DNA of 64,000 nt from Leadbetterella sp035299025 (GTDB lineage Bacteria; Bacteroidota; Bacteroidia; Cytophagales; Spirosomataceae). Position 1 is the first letter of the stretch; the number at the start of each line of letters is the position of its first letter. The notes below the pieces were generated by a model that saw only the letters and a program-made list of their open reading frames with translations, did no database searches and was not told the DNA's origin. Of this stretch, positions 42,386-50,237 are shown in pieces. Both the position numbers and the translations under genes were made by a program. Location: assembly GCA_035299025.1 (NCBI GenBank), contig DATGXK010000007.1, positions 806,001 through 870,000 of the forward strand. The letters are read 5' to 3'.

Positions 42386-42421
42386 ATCAAAAAAGGGTAC
42401 ACAAAATTTTTGTGTACCCTT
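42386..42421 (-). terminator. Terminator after the exported thioredoxin-like gene
   Basis: Minus strand: AAGGGTACACA / TGTGTACCCTT, 11-base stem, inner A/T loop, followed by six T residues. Confidence 0.85.
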
Positions 42422-42444
42422 CCCTTAAGTTCTTATTCGTTCTA

Positions 42445-42873
42445 TTAGATTGAGGCCTTTTTCTTTACTTGCGTTTGCTCGCCTATTTGTAAGAGTTGTT
42501 CTGAACTCTTATAACCCAGTGCCTGATTTACTATTTTGCCCGATTTAGGGTCAATAAATAGGAGTGTTGGATAACCTCTCACTGGATATTTCATTCCAAG
42601 GGACGGCCCTTCGCCTTGCTCCATGTCAATTTTTATATTCACAAAATTTTCATTGAAATAATCTCCAACTTTTTTGTCAGGAAAAACACGGGCCTGCATG
42701 GCCTTGCATGGGCCGCACCAGCTGGTGTAGGCGTCCATGAATATTATTTTATTTTCTGCCTTAGCCTTTTGAATGGCTTGATTCCAATTTGATTTTTCAA
42801 ACTTTATACCTGACTCTTGGGCAAAGACAAAATTTGAAATGCCCACTAAAACCACTAAAATTAATTTTTTCAT
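42445..42873 (-). CDS. Exported thioredoxin-like protein
   Basis: A 142-residue protein with a signal peptide (MKKLILVVLVGISNFVFAQ) and a thioredoxin fold. Active site SWCGPCK in FMDAYTSWCGPCKAM, then a cis-Pro in RGYPTLLFIDP. It probably reduces or isomerises disulfides in the periplasm. It resembles the N-terminal part of larger Bacteroidota thioredoxin proteins that carry a TPR-like extension; here only a short Lys-rich tail follows, so it may be a minimal version. MKKLIL is chosen as start, since the 18 codons upstream have no signal-like character. Confidence 0.88.
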   Translation of the reverse strand: MKKLILVVLVGISNFVFAQESGIKFEKSNWNQAIQKAKAENKIIFMDAYTSWCGPCKAMQARVFPDKKVGDYFNENFVNIKIDMEQGEGPSLGMKYPVRGYPTLLFIDPKSGKIVNQALGYKSSEQLLQIGEQTQVKKKASI

Positions 42874-42955
42874 TCTATTTTTTCGATTACTATTTTCACA
42901 ACGAATTACTGACAAATTTAAAACCAATTACACCATCGTTAACAGAACATTAACA

Positions 42956-43300
42956 TCAATCATAATCTTCGTCTTCGTCAGATTTTCTGCCACTTCCTAC
43001 ACGCATGGTGTCTAAGTCGGTATACTTATCTTCATAGTCGTCTTTCACATCGTCTTTCAGATTACCTTCCGAATCGTAGTCGGTATCGTCTTTTATTATT
43101 TTCTGGGCTTGCAAATTGGTCATTCTTATTAAATAGTACTTGTCTTCTGTTTCAAACGGAAGAGCACTCACATATTTTCCATCTTTGTCTGTAAATCTTA
43201 TTAGATGTTCAGAAAATCCGTTTGGATAGAAAAGTTTGATTCGTTCCTGCATTTCGTCAGTCAGCTTCGAATAATCTTTAATGGCCTTTGGTTTGTTCAT
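42956..43300 (-). CDS. Conserved hypothetical protein with acidic tail
   Basis: A 114-residue soluble protein I cannot assign. The first ~70 residues look folded (LTDEMQERIKLFYPNGFSEHLIRFTDKDGKYVSALPFET, then YYLIRMTNLQAQKII). The last ~45 are very acidic and low in complexity (DDTDYDSEGN and KSDEDEDYD), likely disordered. It has no signal peptide. It stands alone between the thioredoxin-like gene and the divergent pyrophosphatase gene. I recall similar proteins in other Bacteroidota, but no function. Confidence 0.7.
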   Translation of the reverse strand: MNKPKAIKDYSKLTDEMQERIKLFYPNGFSEHLIRFTDKDGKYVSALPFETEDKYYLIRMTNLQAQKIIKDDTDYDSEGNLKDDVKDDYEDKYTDLDTMRVGSGRKSDEDEDYD

Positions 43301-43500
43301 ATTTATATATTTAGAAAAACAAATATTGGTTTGTATTGATGTTTAATCATTTTCAAATAAAACGCTAAAATCGTGCAAAAAAATAATTATATCCAAAAAA
43401 ACTATTTTTATTTCTTTGGTTTTACGTTCAAAACAGTCAAAAAGTTGTTTTAGTTTTAATATTTGTTCATTTCTAATCTGCACCAAAAGGTTTTGAGGCG

Positions 43501-43508
43501 TATCTTTG
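43501..43508 (+). promoter_or_regulatory. Putative -7 element for ppa
   Basis: TATCTTTG fits TAnnTTTG and ends 15 bases before the ppa ATG. The in-frame start at 43506 lies within it and is therefore unlikely. Confidence 0.45.
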
Positions 43509-43523
43509 CAAAAAAAACAGATA

Positions 43524-44144
43524 ATGAAACCAGTTTATAAAGCACACCCTTGGCACGGAATTTCTGTTGGGCCAGATGCACCCGAAACCGTGACTACTTT
43601 TATTGAAATTGTCCCTTCAGATACAATTAAGTATGAAATTGATAAAGAATCGGGTTTTTTAAAAATAGACAGACCTCAAAAATATTCCAACATTGTTCCG
43701 GCCCTCTACGGCTTTATTCCTCAGACTTACTGTGGCGACAAGATAGCTGAATTGGCCAGAGATAAAGGTGCGGCAAAAATCAAAGTGGGCGACGGTGACC
43801 CTTTAGATATTTGTGTATTGTCTTCGCATCACATACCCCACGGAGATATCCTATTGCAAGCTCGTCCGATAGGAGGGTTCTGTTTTATAGACAAAGGAGA
43901 AGCTGATGATAAAATCATAGCAGTTCTTTTGGGCGACCAAATCTATGGAAAGTTTAATGATATTTCAGAATTGCCAGAAGGAGTAATAGAAAAACTTAAG
44001 CACTATTTCTTGACATATAAAAACCTTCCAGGCGAGCCGCAGCATTGCGAAATAGCCTACGAGTATGGCAAGGAGGGCTCTGCTGAAGTAATCAAAAAGT
44101 CGATGGAAGATTATAGAGACTTGATTTTCAATCCATTGAAATAA
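43524..44144 (+). CDS. ppa: Inorganic pyrophosphatase, family I
   Basis: A 206-residue soluble enzyme that hydrolyses pyrophosphate to drive biosynthesis. The family I signature DGDPLDICVL supplies the metal-binding aspartates. YEIDKESGFLKIDR and YGFIPQTYCGDK are also conserved, as is HYFLTYKNLPG near the C terminus. The length is slightly above the ~175 residues of E. coli Ppa. It has its own promoter and a bidirectional terminator shared with pdhB. Confidence 0.95.
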   Translation: MKPVYKAHPWHGISVGPDAPETVTTFIEIVPSDTIKYEIDKESGFLKIDRPQKYSNIVPALYGFIPQTYCGDKIAELARDKGAAKIKVGDGDPLDICVLSSHHIPHGDILLQARPIGGFCFIDKGEADDKIIAVLLGDQIYGKFNDISELPEGVIEKLKHYFLTYKNLPGEPQHCEIAYEYGKEGSAEVIKKSMEDYRDLIFNPLK

Positions 44145-44172
44145 AAAAAGGAGCTTTCGCTCCTTTTTTTTA
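44144..44172. terminator. Bidirectional terminator between ppa and pdhB
   Basis: GGAGC / GCTCC core with a TTTC loop, extended by seven A residues on the left and a T run on the right. Confidence 0.82.
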
Positions 44173-44190
44173 TATTTATATACTTGTCTA

Positions 44191-45174
44191 TTATTTCTTA
44201 TATAAAACTTTCTTGACGGCATCTATAGTTCTGGCCACATTTGGTAGCGTAGCCTCTATAAGAGTAGGGGCGTAATGCAACGGAATGTCCATGTTGTTTA
44301 CTCTAATAACCGGAGCATCTAGGTAATCAAAAGCATATCTTTGAAGGTGATATGTTATTTCTGACGAAATAGCAGCCAAAGGCCATGCTTCTTCTACTAC
44401 TACACACCTGTTGGTTTTCTTTACTGAATCTACCACTGTTTGGTAATCTATCGGACGAACTGTTCTCAGATCTATCAATTCTACACTTATCCCTTCCTTT
44501 GCAAGCTGCTCAACAGCCGGCTGAACTACTCTTGGAATCATTTTTCCAAAAGATACGATAGTAACATCCTTACCCTCCTGAATCACATTGGCTTTGCCAA
44601 GTGGCAAGATATATTCTCCATCAGGTATCATACCTTTGTCACCATACATTTGCTCTGATTCCATAAAAATGACAGGATCATTATCTCTAATCGATGACTT
44701 CAGTAGGCCTTTGCACTCGTATGGGCTCGAAGGCACTACAACCTTAAGACCAGGCGTATTTGCAAACCAATTTTCGAAGTTTTGAGAGTGCTGAGCACCT
44801 AATTGACCTGCGTTGCCAGTAGGCCCTCTAAATACTATCGGACATGAATACTGACCAGCAGACATGGCCATAATTTTGGCTGCACTGTTGATGATTTGAT
44901 CTATAGCCACCAACGAAAAGTTGAAAGTCATGAATTCTATAATAGGCCTGCAACCATTGATGGCCGCACCAACACCGATACCAGCAAAACCTAATTCTGC
45001 AATAGGTGTGTCTATAACTCTTTTAGGTCCAAATTCATCCAACATTCCTTGGCTGGCTTTGTAAGCACCATTGTACTCTGCTACTTCCTCACCCATTAAG
45101 AATATTGTTTCATCACGACGCATTTCTTCTGACATCGCTTCTTTTACAGCATCTCTAAATTGAATTTCTCTCAT
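44191..45174 (-). CDS. pdhB: Pyruvate dehydrogenase E1 component, beta subunit
   Basis: A 327-residue E1 beta subunit of a 2-oxoacid dehydrogenase. The N-terminal part has REIQFRDAVKEAMSEEMRRDETIFLMGEEVAEYNGAYK, with Glu residues that activate thiamine diphosphate. VFRGPTGNAGQLGAQHSQNFE and SPYECKGLLKSSIRDNDPVIFMESE are typical of PdhB. The C-terminal transketolase domain starts at ~195 (GKDVTIVSFGKMI). No alpha subunit is adjacent and an E2 gene lies 10 kb away, so the complex is encoded at scattered sites. Pyruvate is the probable substrate. Confidence 0.92.
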   Translation of the reverse strand: MREIQFRDAVKEAMSEEMRRDETIFLMGEEVAEYNGAYKASQGMLDEFGPKRVIDTPIAELGFAGIGVGAAINGCRPIIEFMTFNFSLVAIDQIINSAAKIMAMSAGQYSCPIVFRGPTGNAGQLGAQHSQNFENWFANTPGLKVVVPSSPYECKGLLKSSIRDNDPVIFMESEQMYGDKGMIPDGEYILPLGKANVIQEGKDVTIVSFGKMIPRVVQPAVEQLAKEGISVELIDLRTVRPIDYQTVVDSVKKTNRCVVVEEAWPLAAISSEITYHLQRYAFDYLDAPVIRVNNMDIPLHYAPTLIEATLPNVARTIDAVKKVLYKK

Positions 45175-45223
45175 TTTTGGCTTATAAATAAATTAATTTT
45201 GGGCAAAGACCCTATTTGGTTTA

Positions 45224-45231
45224 CAAAAATA
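45224..45231 (-). promoter_or_regulatory. Putative -7 element for pdhB
   Basis: Minus-strand TATTTTTG fits TAnnTTTG, 50 bases before the ATG. Confidence 0.4.
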
Positions 45232-45389
45232 GTAAGCTATTGTCAATTTCCGAAATCTATTTGCGGAATTGAGAGGATAGTTATTCTTTTTCAGGAGAAA
45301 TTGATTACAAATACATGTTTTTAAACAATCAGAAGCCCAAATGAAATTTCAAAATTCTATCTCAGGCATTAAATAACTGGCGTCGGTTC

Positions 45390-45419
45390 ATTGCCAAATG
45401 GCAATTATCTCTAAATTTA
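45390..45419 (+). promoter_or_regulatory. Palindrome within the MOSC gene promoter
   Basis: ATTGCCA-AA-TGGCAAT (45390-45405), arms of 7 with a 2-base centre, lies six bases before a -7-like TAAATTTA (45412-45419). A protein bound there would sit between the -33 and -7 elements, as repressors do. Confidence 0.4.
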
Positions 45420-45453
45420 CACCTCCAAGTCATCTTTAATTAACATCAAAGAT

Positions 45454-46248
45454 ATGCGTGTTTCTTCACTTCATATTTATCCAATAAAATCGCTTGGCGG
45501 AATATCCTTGCCAAGTTCAGTAGTAGATCTTCGAGGTTTGAAATATGACAGACGGTGGATGTTGATAGATAGTAAAAATACGTTCCTTACACAAAGAACC
45601 AAGCCAACCTTGGCGAAGTTTTCGGTTTCGCTCATGCCGGAACATCTTTTGGTAACCAATCAAGTCAATCTAGAAAGTATACGAATCCCTATTTCTCCAG
45701 AAACCGCACGTTTCGAAACAGTTAAGGTTTGGGATGACGAAATAAAGGGGCAATTGCTCAATTATGAAATAAATGAATGGTTTTCTGACCAATTACTGGA
45801 GGATGTTAGATTGGTATTTCAACCAGAAGATGCCAAAAGACGAGTAGATTCCAAATATTCTATAAATGGACTGGAGCATACCAGTCTGTCGGATGGCTAT
45901 CCTATACTTGTCATTGGTTTGGCATCCTTAAATTATCTCAACGAAAGATGCAGCGAAACAATAGAAATGAAAAAATTTAGGCCTAATATCGTAATCGATG
46001 ATTGTGCAGCATTTCAAGAAGACACTATTCGTGAGGTAAGAATTAATAACACGCAACTTTTCGGTGTAAAACCTTGTGCTAGATGTATAATGACGACCAT
46101 TGATTATCAAAAATTAAGTTTTGGAAAAGAGCCACTTCTCACACTTTCAACATTTAGAAAATTTGAAAATAAAATATTGTTTGGTCAGAATATGGTTGTA
46201 CACAAAGAAGGTCAAATAAATGTGGGCGATAACTTAACGATTTTCTAA
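45454..46248 (+). CDS. MOSC domain protein (YcbX/mARC-like)
   Basis: A 264-residue protein with an N-terminal MOSC beta-barrel (VSSLHIYPIKSLGGISLPSS, KYDRRWMLIDSKNTFLTQRTKP) and a C-terminal MOSC domain (MKKFRPNIVIDDCAAFQED, FGVKPCARCIMTTID). The conserved Cys in KPCARC is expected to coordinate molybdenum cofactor. Relatives reduce N-hydroxylated compounds with a reductase partner. No ferredoxin domain is fused, and no molybdenum cofactor gene is in the window. It is a single-gene unit. Confidence 0.9.
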   Translation: MRVSSLHIYPIKSLGGISLPSSVVDLRGLKYDRRWMLIDSKNTFLTQRTKPTLAKFSVSLMPEHLLVTNQVNLESIRIPISPETARFETVKVWDDEIKGQLLNYEINEWFSDQLLEDVRLVFQPEDAKRRVDSKYSINGLEHTSLSDGYPILVIGLASLNYLNERCSETIEMKKFRPNIVIDDCAAFQEDTIREVRINNTQLFGVKPCARCIMTTIDYQKLSFGKEPLLTLSTFRKFENKILFGQNMVVHKEGQINVGDNLTIF

Positions 46249-46576
46249 CAAGTGTATGTTTTTTGATATTTTATTGAAATCACCTGCTAAAAAAAGTGAG
46301 TTTTTTATTTAACGGAATTTAAAATGAGTGTGATTTGTCGGTAATTATGAAAAACAGACCAGAAAAAATTGACATAAATCAATTTTATTGAACAAAAAAG
46401 TCATTTTTCTAAATTTTAGAAATTAGCCTACAATTTGGTAAATTCGAAAATTAAAAGACTATTTTTCAGTGTTTTATATTACATGGCAGTAAACAAAAGT
46501 ATCGGGAAAGGCCATTTGAATACGTTTTCTTTGTATCGATAAGCGAAATTTTTAAAAATATTTTTTGGTTTTTTTT

Positions 46577-46604
46577 TTTGATATAAAAAAAAGGATTACT
46601 TTTG
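46577..46604 (+). promoter_or_regulatory. Promoter of the orphan small RNA
   Basis: TTTG (46577-46580), 16 bases, TACTTTTG (46597-46604). It matches TAnnTTTG and predicts a start near 46610. Confidence 0.55.
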
Positions 46605-46607
46605 TAA

Positions 46608-46720
46608 CGTTATCAGCAACAAAAGATAACAACGGAATAGAAAATAAGATATTTAAGATAAAAGTTGTGTGGATTTAGTAGCGGGAAAGGCTGGAACGTT
46701 TGTTCCAGTCCTTTTTTTTT
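46608..46720 (+). ncRNA. Candidate orphan small RNA (~110 nt)
   Basis: A transcription unit without a gene: promoter TTTG-N16-TACTTTTG; a predicted 5' hairpin GTTATC / GATAAC (46609-46614 / 46625-46630); an A-rich middle with no ATG; and a strong terminator (stem GGCTGGAAC / GTTCCAGTC, loop GTTT, then nine T). The next downstream gene is on the opposite strand, so this is not a leader. It does not look like tRNA, 6S or tmRNA to me. The exact 5' end is a guess. Confidence 0.5.
46689..46720 (+). terminator. Terminator of the orphan small RNA
   Basis: Nine-base stem with one G-U pair and a GTTT loop, followed by C and nine T residues. Confidence 0.85.
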
Positions 46721-46940
46721 GTACAAAATGGAAGTCTGTATTCTTTGGAATTGTTAAGAAAGTAAATCTTTAGTTCTTTCTACGTCATCAATACTCCATA
46801 TTGATTCTTTATGGCAATTTTTCTCACCCCTAGATATTTTTAGTCAAATTTAATAAATGAGAATTCAGGCCTTTCTCATTTTTTATTTGCTAGCCATTTT
46901 GCGTTTCGAAGAGAGACTTATAAGCTAAAAACATTCGGGC

Positions 46941-46977
46941 AAAAAAAAAGACCCCTAAATTTCTTTAGGAGTCTTTT
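46941..46977 (-). terminator. Terminator after tRNA-Leu
   Basis: Minus strand GACTCCTAAA / TTTAGGGGTC with one G-U pair and a GAAA loop, followed by nine T residues. Confidence 0.85.
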
Positions 46978-46978
46978 G

Positions 46979-47062
46979 TACCCGGAGCCGGAGTCGAACC
47001 GGCACGAGTGTAACCTCATTGGTGTTTGAGACCAACGCGTCTACCAATTCCGCCATCCGGGC
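46979..47062 (-). tRNA. tRNA-Leu (anticodon CAA)
   Basis: An 84-base cloverleaf on the minus strand. The acceptor stem is GCCCGGA / TCCGGGT (first pair G-U, as in other tRNA-Leu). The D arm contains GGAATTGGTAGACGC, and the anticodon loop is CTCAAAC, giving CAA (reads UUG). It has a long class II variable arm (TGAGGTTACACTC) and a T arm with GGTTCGACTCC. The 3' CCA is not encoded. A terminator follows directly, so it is a single-tRNA unit. Confidence 0.95.
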
Positions 47063-47178
47063 GTGTCTTCGTGTTGGGAGTGCAAAAGTAGATTATCTTT
47101 TTTTAGAGAACAAGTTTTTGTAGAATATTTTTTTCTTTTTTTTTGAGAAAAATTGGTCAGCCAGTATTCTGGAGCAGA

Positions 47179-48420
47179 TTATTCATACCTAAGGGACTCT
47201 ATGGGGTCGAGTTTAGAAGCCTTGAATGCAGGATAATATCCTGATAACAAACCAACTATTACGCACACCACAAGACCCAAAGTAATCCAGTTCCACGGAA
47301 CTACAAAACTTCCGCCGCCAGTCATGAAAAATGAAACAATATTGCCAGCCGCAATACCCAAGAAAACTCCAGCAAGCCCTCCGATGATACAAATAACAAT
47401 AGCTTCAATCAAAAACTGTAGCCTAATTTTACGAGGAGATGCTCCAAGGGCTTTTCTTATGCCAATTTCTCGGGTTCTTTCAGTAACAGAAACCATCATA
47501 ATGTTCATGAGTGCTATGGAAGCCCCCAAGAGCGTAATAATGGATATTCCAAATCCACCAATTCTGAGATATCCCGTAACTTCGTTGAGGTCGTTCAGTA
47601 ATGCATCAGATCGTTCTATTTTAAAGGAATCATCGTCATACACCTTATCTCCTCTTACTATTCTCATCACGGAGGTTGCTTCGGCAAGGGTATAGTCCAT
47701 GTCTACTGCATCGGGTACAGATGTCGTTATTTGGTAAGAAAAACTCCCTCGTTGGTCGAAGTTTCGAGCAACTTCTAAAGGAATAATCGTTACACGATCA
47801 TCATCACCTCCGGTAATGCTCCCTTTTTTCTCTAAAACACCCGCAATGTTAAATTTATCACCCATTAGACTTATGGTTCTACCAACTGGATTTTCTTCAG
47901 GAAAAAATTTCTGAGCCACCTCAGAACCTATCAGAACCATCTTGTTGGAGTAAAACCTATCGTTTTCTGAAATATTTCTTCCCGATTGAAGCTTGTAACC
48001 TTTAAGGTTGAGATAATTCTCATCGGCACCCACAACAACTATGTTTGGATTTGACTTTTCAGTTCCGTATTTAACAGTTTCTCCATTTGAGGCGAATGTG
48101 TAAATACTTACAATTGCCTTGGTCTTTTTGGTAAAGGCTTCTTTATAGTCTAAGGCTTCTCTGAAATAGATGGGTTGGGGCTGTTTTTTTACAATTCCCC
48201 TGCGTCGCCTTCCGTTATTTTGTTCTACTTTGATGTCAAATGTATTAACACCAAGGCCTTCAAAGCTCTTATTTACAGATCCCTGCATGCCCTCGATGGC
48301 AGTCAAAATACCGACCAAAGACATAATACCAAATGTAATAATGGCTGCGGTAAGTACGGTTCTGAGTAGATTGGATTTGATTGATCTCAGTCCTTCCGAA
48401 ACATTCTCTTTTAAATTCAT
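47179..48420 (-). CDS. ABC transporter permease (MacB/FtsX type)
   Basis: A 413-residue membrane protein of the MacB-type permease family. The N-terminal cytoplasmic/TM segment is LRSIKSNLLRTVLTAAIITFGIMSLVGILTAIEG, then a large periplasmic MacB_PCD domain (~45-280), then the FtsX domain with three helices. The latter includes TERTREIGIRKALGASPRKIRLQFL, the coupling motif that contacts the ATPase. No ATP-binding subunit or membrane-fusion protein gene is adjacent. The start MNLKENVSEGLRS fits the family; an earlier ATG would add 37 atypical residues. The substrate is unknown. Confidence 0.88.
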   Translation of the reverse strand: MNLKENVSEGLRSIKSNLLRTVLTAAIITFGIMSLVGILTAIEGMQGSVNKSFEGLGVNTFDIKVEQNNGRRRRGIVKKQPQPIYFREALDYKEAFTKKTKAIVSIYTFASNGETVKYGTEKSNPNIVVVGADENYLNLKGYKLQSGRNISENDRFYSNKMVLIGSEVAQKFFPEENPVGRTISLMGDKFNIAGVLEKKGSITGGDDDRVTIIPLEVARNFDQRGSFSYQITTSVPDAVDMDYTLAEATSVMRIVRGDKVYDDDSFKIERSDALLNDLNEVTGYLRIGGFGISIITLLGASIALMNIMMVSVTERTREIGIRKALGASPRKIRLQFLIEAIVICIIGGLAGVFLGIAAGNIVSFFMTGGGSFVVPWNWITLGLVVCVIVGLLSGYYPAFKASKLDPIESLRYE

Positions 48421-48494
48421 ATTTGATTGAAAATATTTGGAATTATTTTTGAACAAAACCATAGATATGGCATACGAAAACAATAATTCCGAGG

Positions 48495-48502
48495 TATTTT
48501 TG
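48495..48502 (+). promoter_or_regulatory. Putative -7 element for the secreted 420-residue protein
   Basis: TATTTTTG fits TAnnTTTG, 44 bases before the ATG. Confidence 0.4.
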
Positions 48503-48546
48503 TTTTTAATGCAAATTTCAATATTCAGCAATAATTAAACAAGCCA

Positions 48547-49809
48547 ATGAGGAAAGCCATTTTACCGCTTATCATTTTTTTGACTTTCACGGGTCGTGTT
48601 TTTGCCAATCAGATATTTATTCCGATGGATGATGTGCAAAAAAACCACTTGAAAGCCTATGGTTTGGCATTTTGGGTTCTAAAAAATTATGAATCTGAGA
48701 TAGACTGGTTACTGAATTATAGAGGTGGAAGTTTTATGTTTCCCGCCAGCCAGGCTTTCATCAATGAATGCGTGGTAAGAGGCATAAGCTATGAGGTGAT
48801 TTCAGAAGCACAGGCTGCCAATATTATAACTTTGGTGAAAAATCCGGATGCAAATATGGATGCTGTTAAACTTCAGAAGGCTCCAAAAATTGCAGTTTAC
48901 ACCCCAAAAAGTGCCCAGCCATGGGATGATGCCGTTACACTGGCTCTAACTTATGCCGAAATCAGCTTCGATAAGGTTTATGATGATGAAGTGATGAGCG
49001 GAAAATTGCCTGAATATGATTGGCTGCATTTACATCATGAGGATTTTACAGGACAATATGGCAAGTTTATTCGATTTAAAAGTGCAGCTTGGTACCAAGA
49101 GCAAAAACGAGAGGTGGAAGCCATAGCCAAAAAGTATGGTTTGTCGAAAGTTACAGACTTGAAAGGAGCAGTGGCAAAGAAAGTGAGTGAATTCGTTTTA
49201 GGCGGGGGCTATATGTTTGCTATGTGTAATGCTACGGATACCTACGAAATAGCCTTGGCCGCACAAGGTCTTGATATTGTGGAGTCTGTTTACGATGGCG
49301 ATGGGGCAGATCCCAATGCCAACTCAAAACTGAATTTCGATAAGACTTTTGCCTTTAAGAACTTTGTTCTAGAGTCAGACCCCAACGAGGTTGAGTTTTC
49401 AGACATTGATAACCAACCCGCCGAACGCGGTGTGAATGAATCAAACGACTATTTTACTTTGTTTGAATTTTCGGCGAAATATGACCCGGTGCCAACAATG
49501 TTGACACAAAACCATCAAAATCTTATCAAAGGATTTATGGGGCAAACAACAGCATTTAAGAAGCCTTTAATCAAGTCTGAGGTATTGATATTAGGTGAAA
49601 ACAGGCTCTCAAACGAAGCTCGCTATATTCATGGAACTGCTGGTAAAGGTTTTTTTACTTACTATGGAGGTCACGATCCTGAGGATTATCAACACATGGT
49701 AAACGAGGAGCCTACGGATTTGAATTTGCATCCGAATTCGGCCGGTTACAGACTCATTTTGAATAACGTTTTATTTCCTGCTGCTAAAAAGAAAAAGCTC
49801 AAAACATAA
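48547..49809 (+). CDS. Exported protein of unknown function (sometimes labelled asparagine synthetase B)
   Basis: A 420-residue protein with a signal peptide (MRKAILPLIIFLTFTGRVFA), so periplasmic or surface-exposed. Segments such as KIAVYTPKSAQPWDDAVTLAL, YDWLHLHHEDFTGQYG, GGGYMFAMCNATDTYE and GRSV-free HGTAGKGFFTYYGGHDPEDY suggest an alpha/beta fold like class I amidotransferases, with Cys in AMCNA at an elbow-like turn. I believe similar Bacteroidota proteins carry the automatic name asparagine synthetase B, but neither the Ntn glutaminase domain (Cys2) nor the synthetase ATP motif SGGxDS is present, so that name is unsupported here. Function unknown. Confidence 0.7.
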   Translation: MRKAILPLIIFLTFTGRVFANQIFIPMDDVQKNHLKAYGLAFWVLKNYESEIDWLLNYRGGSFMFPASQAFINECVVRGISYEVISEAQAANIITLVKNPDANMDAVKLQKAPKIAVYTPKSAQPWDDAVTLALTYAEISFDKVYDDEVMSGKLPEYDWLHLHHEDFTGQYGKFIRFKSAAWYQEQKREVEAIAKKYGLSKVTDLKGAVAKKVSEFVLGGGYMFAMCNATDTYEIALAAQGLDIVESVYDGDGADPNANSKLNFDKTFAFKNFVLESDPNEVEFSDIDNQPAERGVNESNDYFTLFEFSAKYDPVPTMLTQNHQNLIKGFMGQTTAFKKPLIKSEVLILGENRLSNEARYIHGTAGKGFFTYYGGHDPEDYQHMVNEEPTDLNLHPNSAGYRLILNNVLFPAAKKKKLKT

Positions 49810-49893
49810 CTGCTTTGAACTTTTTCTTAGATATTGAATCAGTTATTTCGATTTAGAACTTCGAAAAGCACTGCAGACTATAGAGCTTTTGAT

Positions 49894-50172
49894 TCATTTT
49901 TTATCAGAATGGCCCAAATTCTTATCGGGTGCTATATGGTCTCTGATCAGCTGCTTCAAAACTTTTGGCTCTGCAAAACCACCGTGCGTTTTTCTGTCAA
50001 AGACTATTTTTTCGCCTACATAAATAATAAAGCTTCCCGAGTTTGGACTTGGTTTGAGGCTGATTAGTTCAAGCTCATTTTCGAAAGTCACAAGCAATTC
50101 TTGTGCAATCCAAGCAGCTCGCAACATCCAGTTGCACTTCGGGCAATATTCTACGGTTATTTGATACTTCAT
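49894..50172 (-). CDS. SelT/SelW/SelH (Rdx) family protein
   Basis: A 92-residue thioredoxin-like protein. YCPKCNWMLRAAWIAQELL carries the CxxC redox motif of the Rdx family, with cysteine where some relatives have selenocysteine. GSFIIYVGEKIVFDRKTHGGFAEPKVLKQLIRD completes the family pattern. The start MKYQITVEYCPKC is chosen over an ATG 11 codons upstream because it begins at the first strand. A redox role is inferred; partners are unknown. It is 65 bases downstream of the large heme protein gene. Confidence 0.88.
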   Translation of the reverse strand: MKYQITVEYCPKCNWMLRAAWIAQELLVTFENELELISLKPSPNSGSFIIYVGEKIVFDRKTHGGFAEPKVLKQLIRDHIAPDKNLGHSDKK

Positions 50173-50237
50173 AAAATTCACACTTTGATTTTGAAAAATA
50201 TTCAATCGACCTCATTATGAAAAAATCCTAGCCTTTC

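Larger units (their letters stand above)
46249..46978. other. 730-base non-coding region
   Basis: From 46249 to ~46570 it is AT-rich with nothing recognised except a 10-base repeat. 46577-46720 holds an apparent small RNA gene. 46855-46881 holds a 9-base stem (AAATGAGAA / TTCTCATTT) before a T run, perhaps another terminator. 46941-46977 is the tRNA terminator. No protein gene is visible. Confidence 0.6.

Noticed and set aside
46483..46542. A 19-codon frame starting MAVNKSIGKG upstream of the small RNA
   Set aside because: Too short, no promoter or terminator of its own, and composition is unremarkable; only the decamer repeat in it is of note.
46855..46881. Hairpin AAATGAGAA / TTCTCATTT with T run as a second small RNA end
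   Set aside because: No promoter precedes it at a sensible distance and the stem is AT-rich; noted only as a possible terminator.
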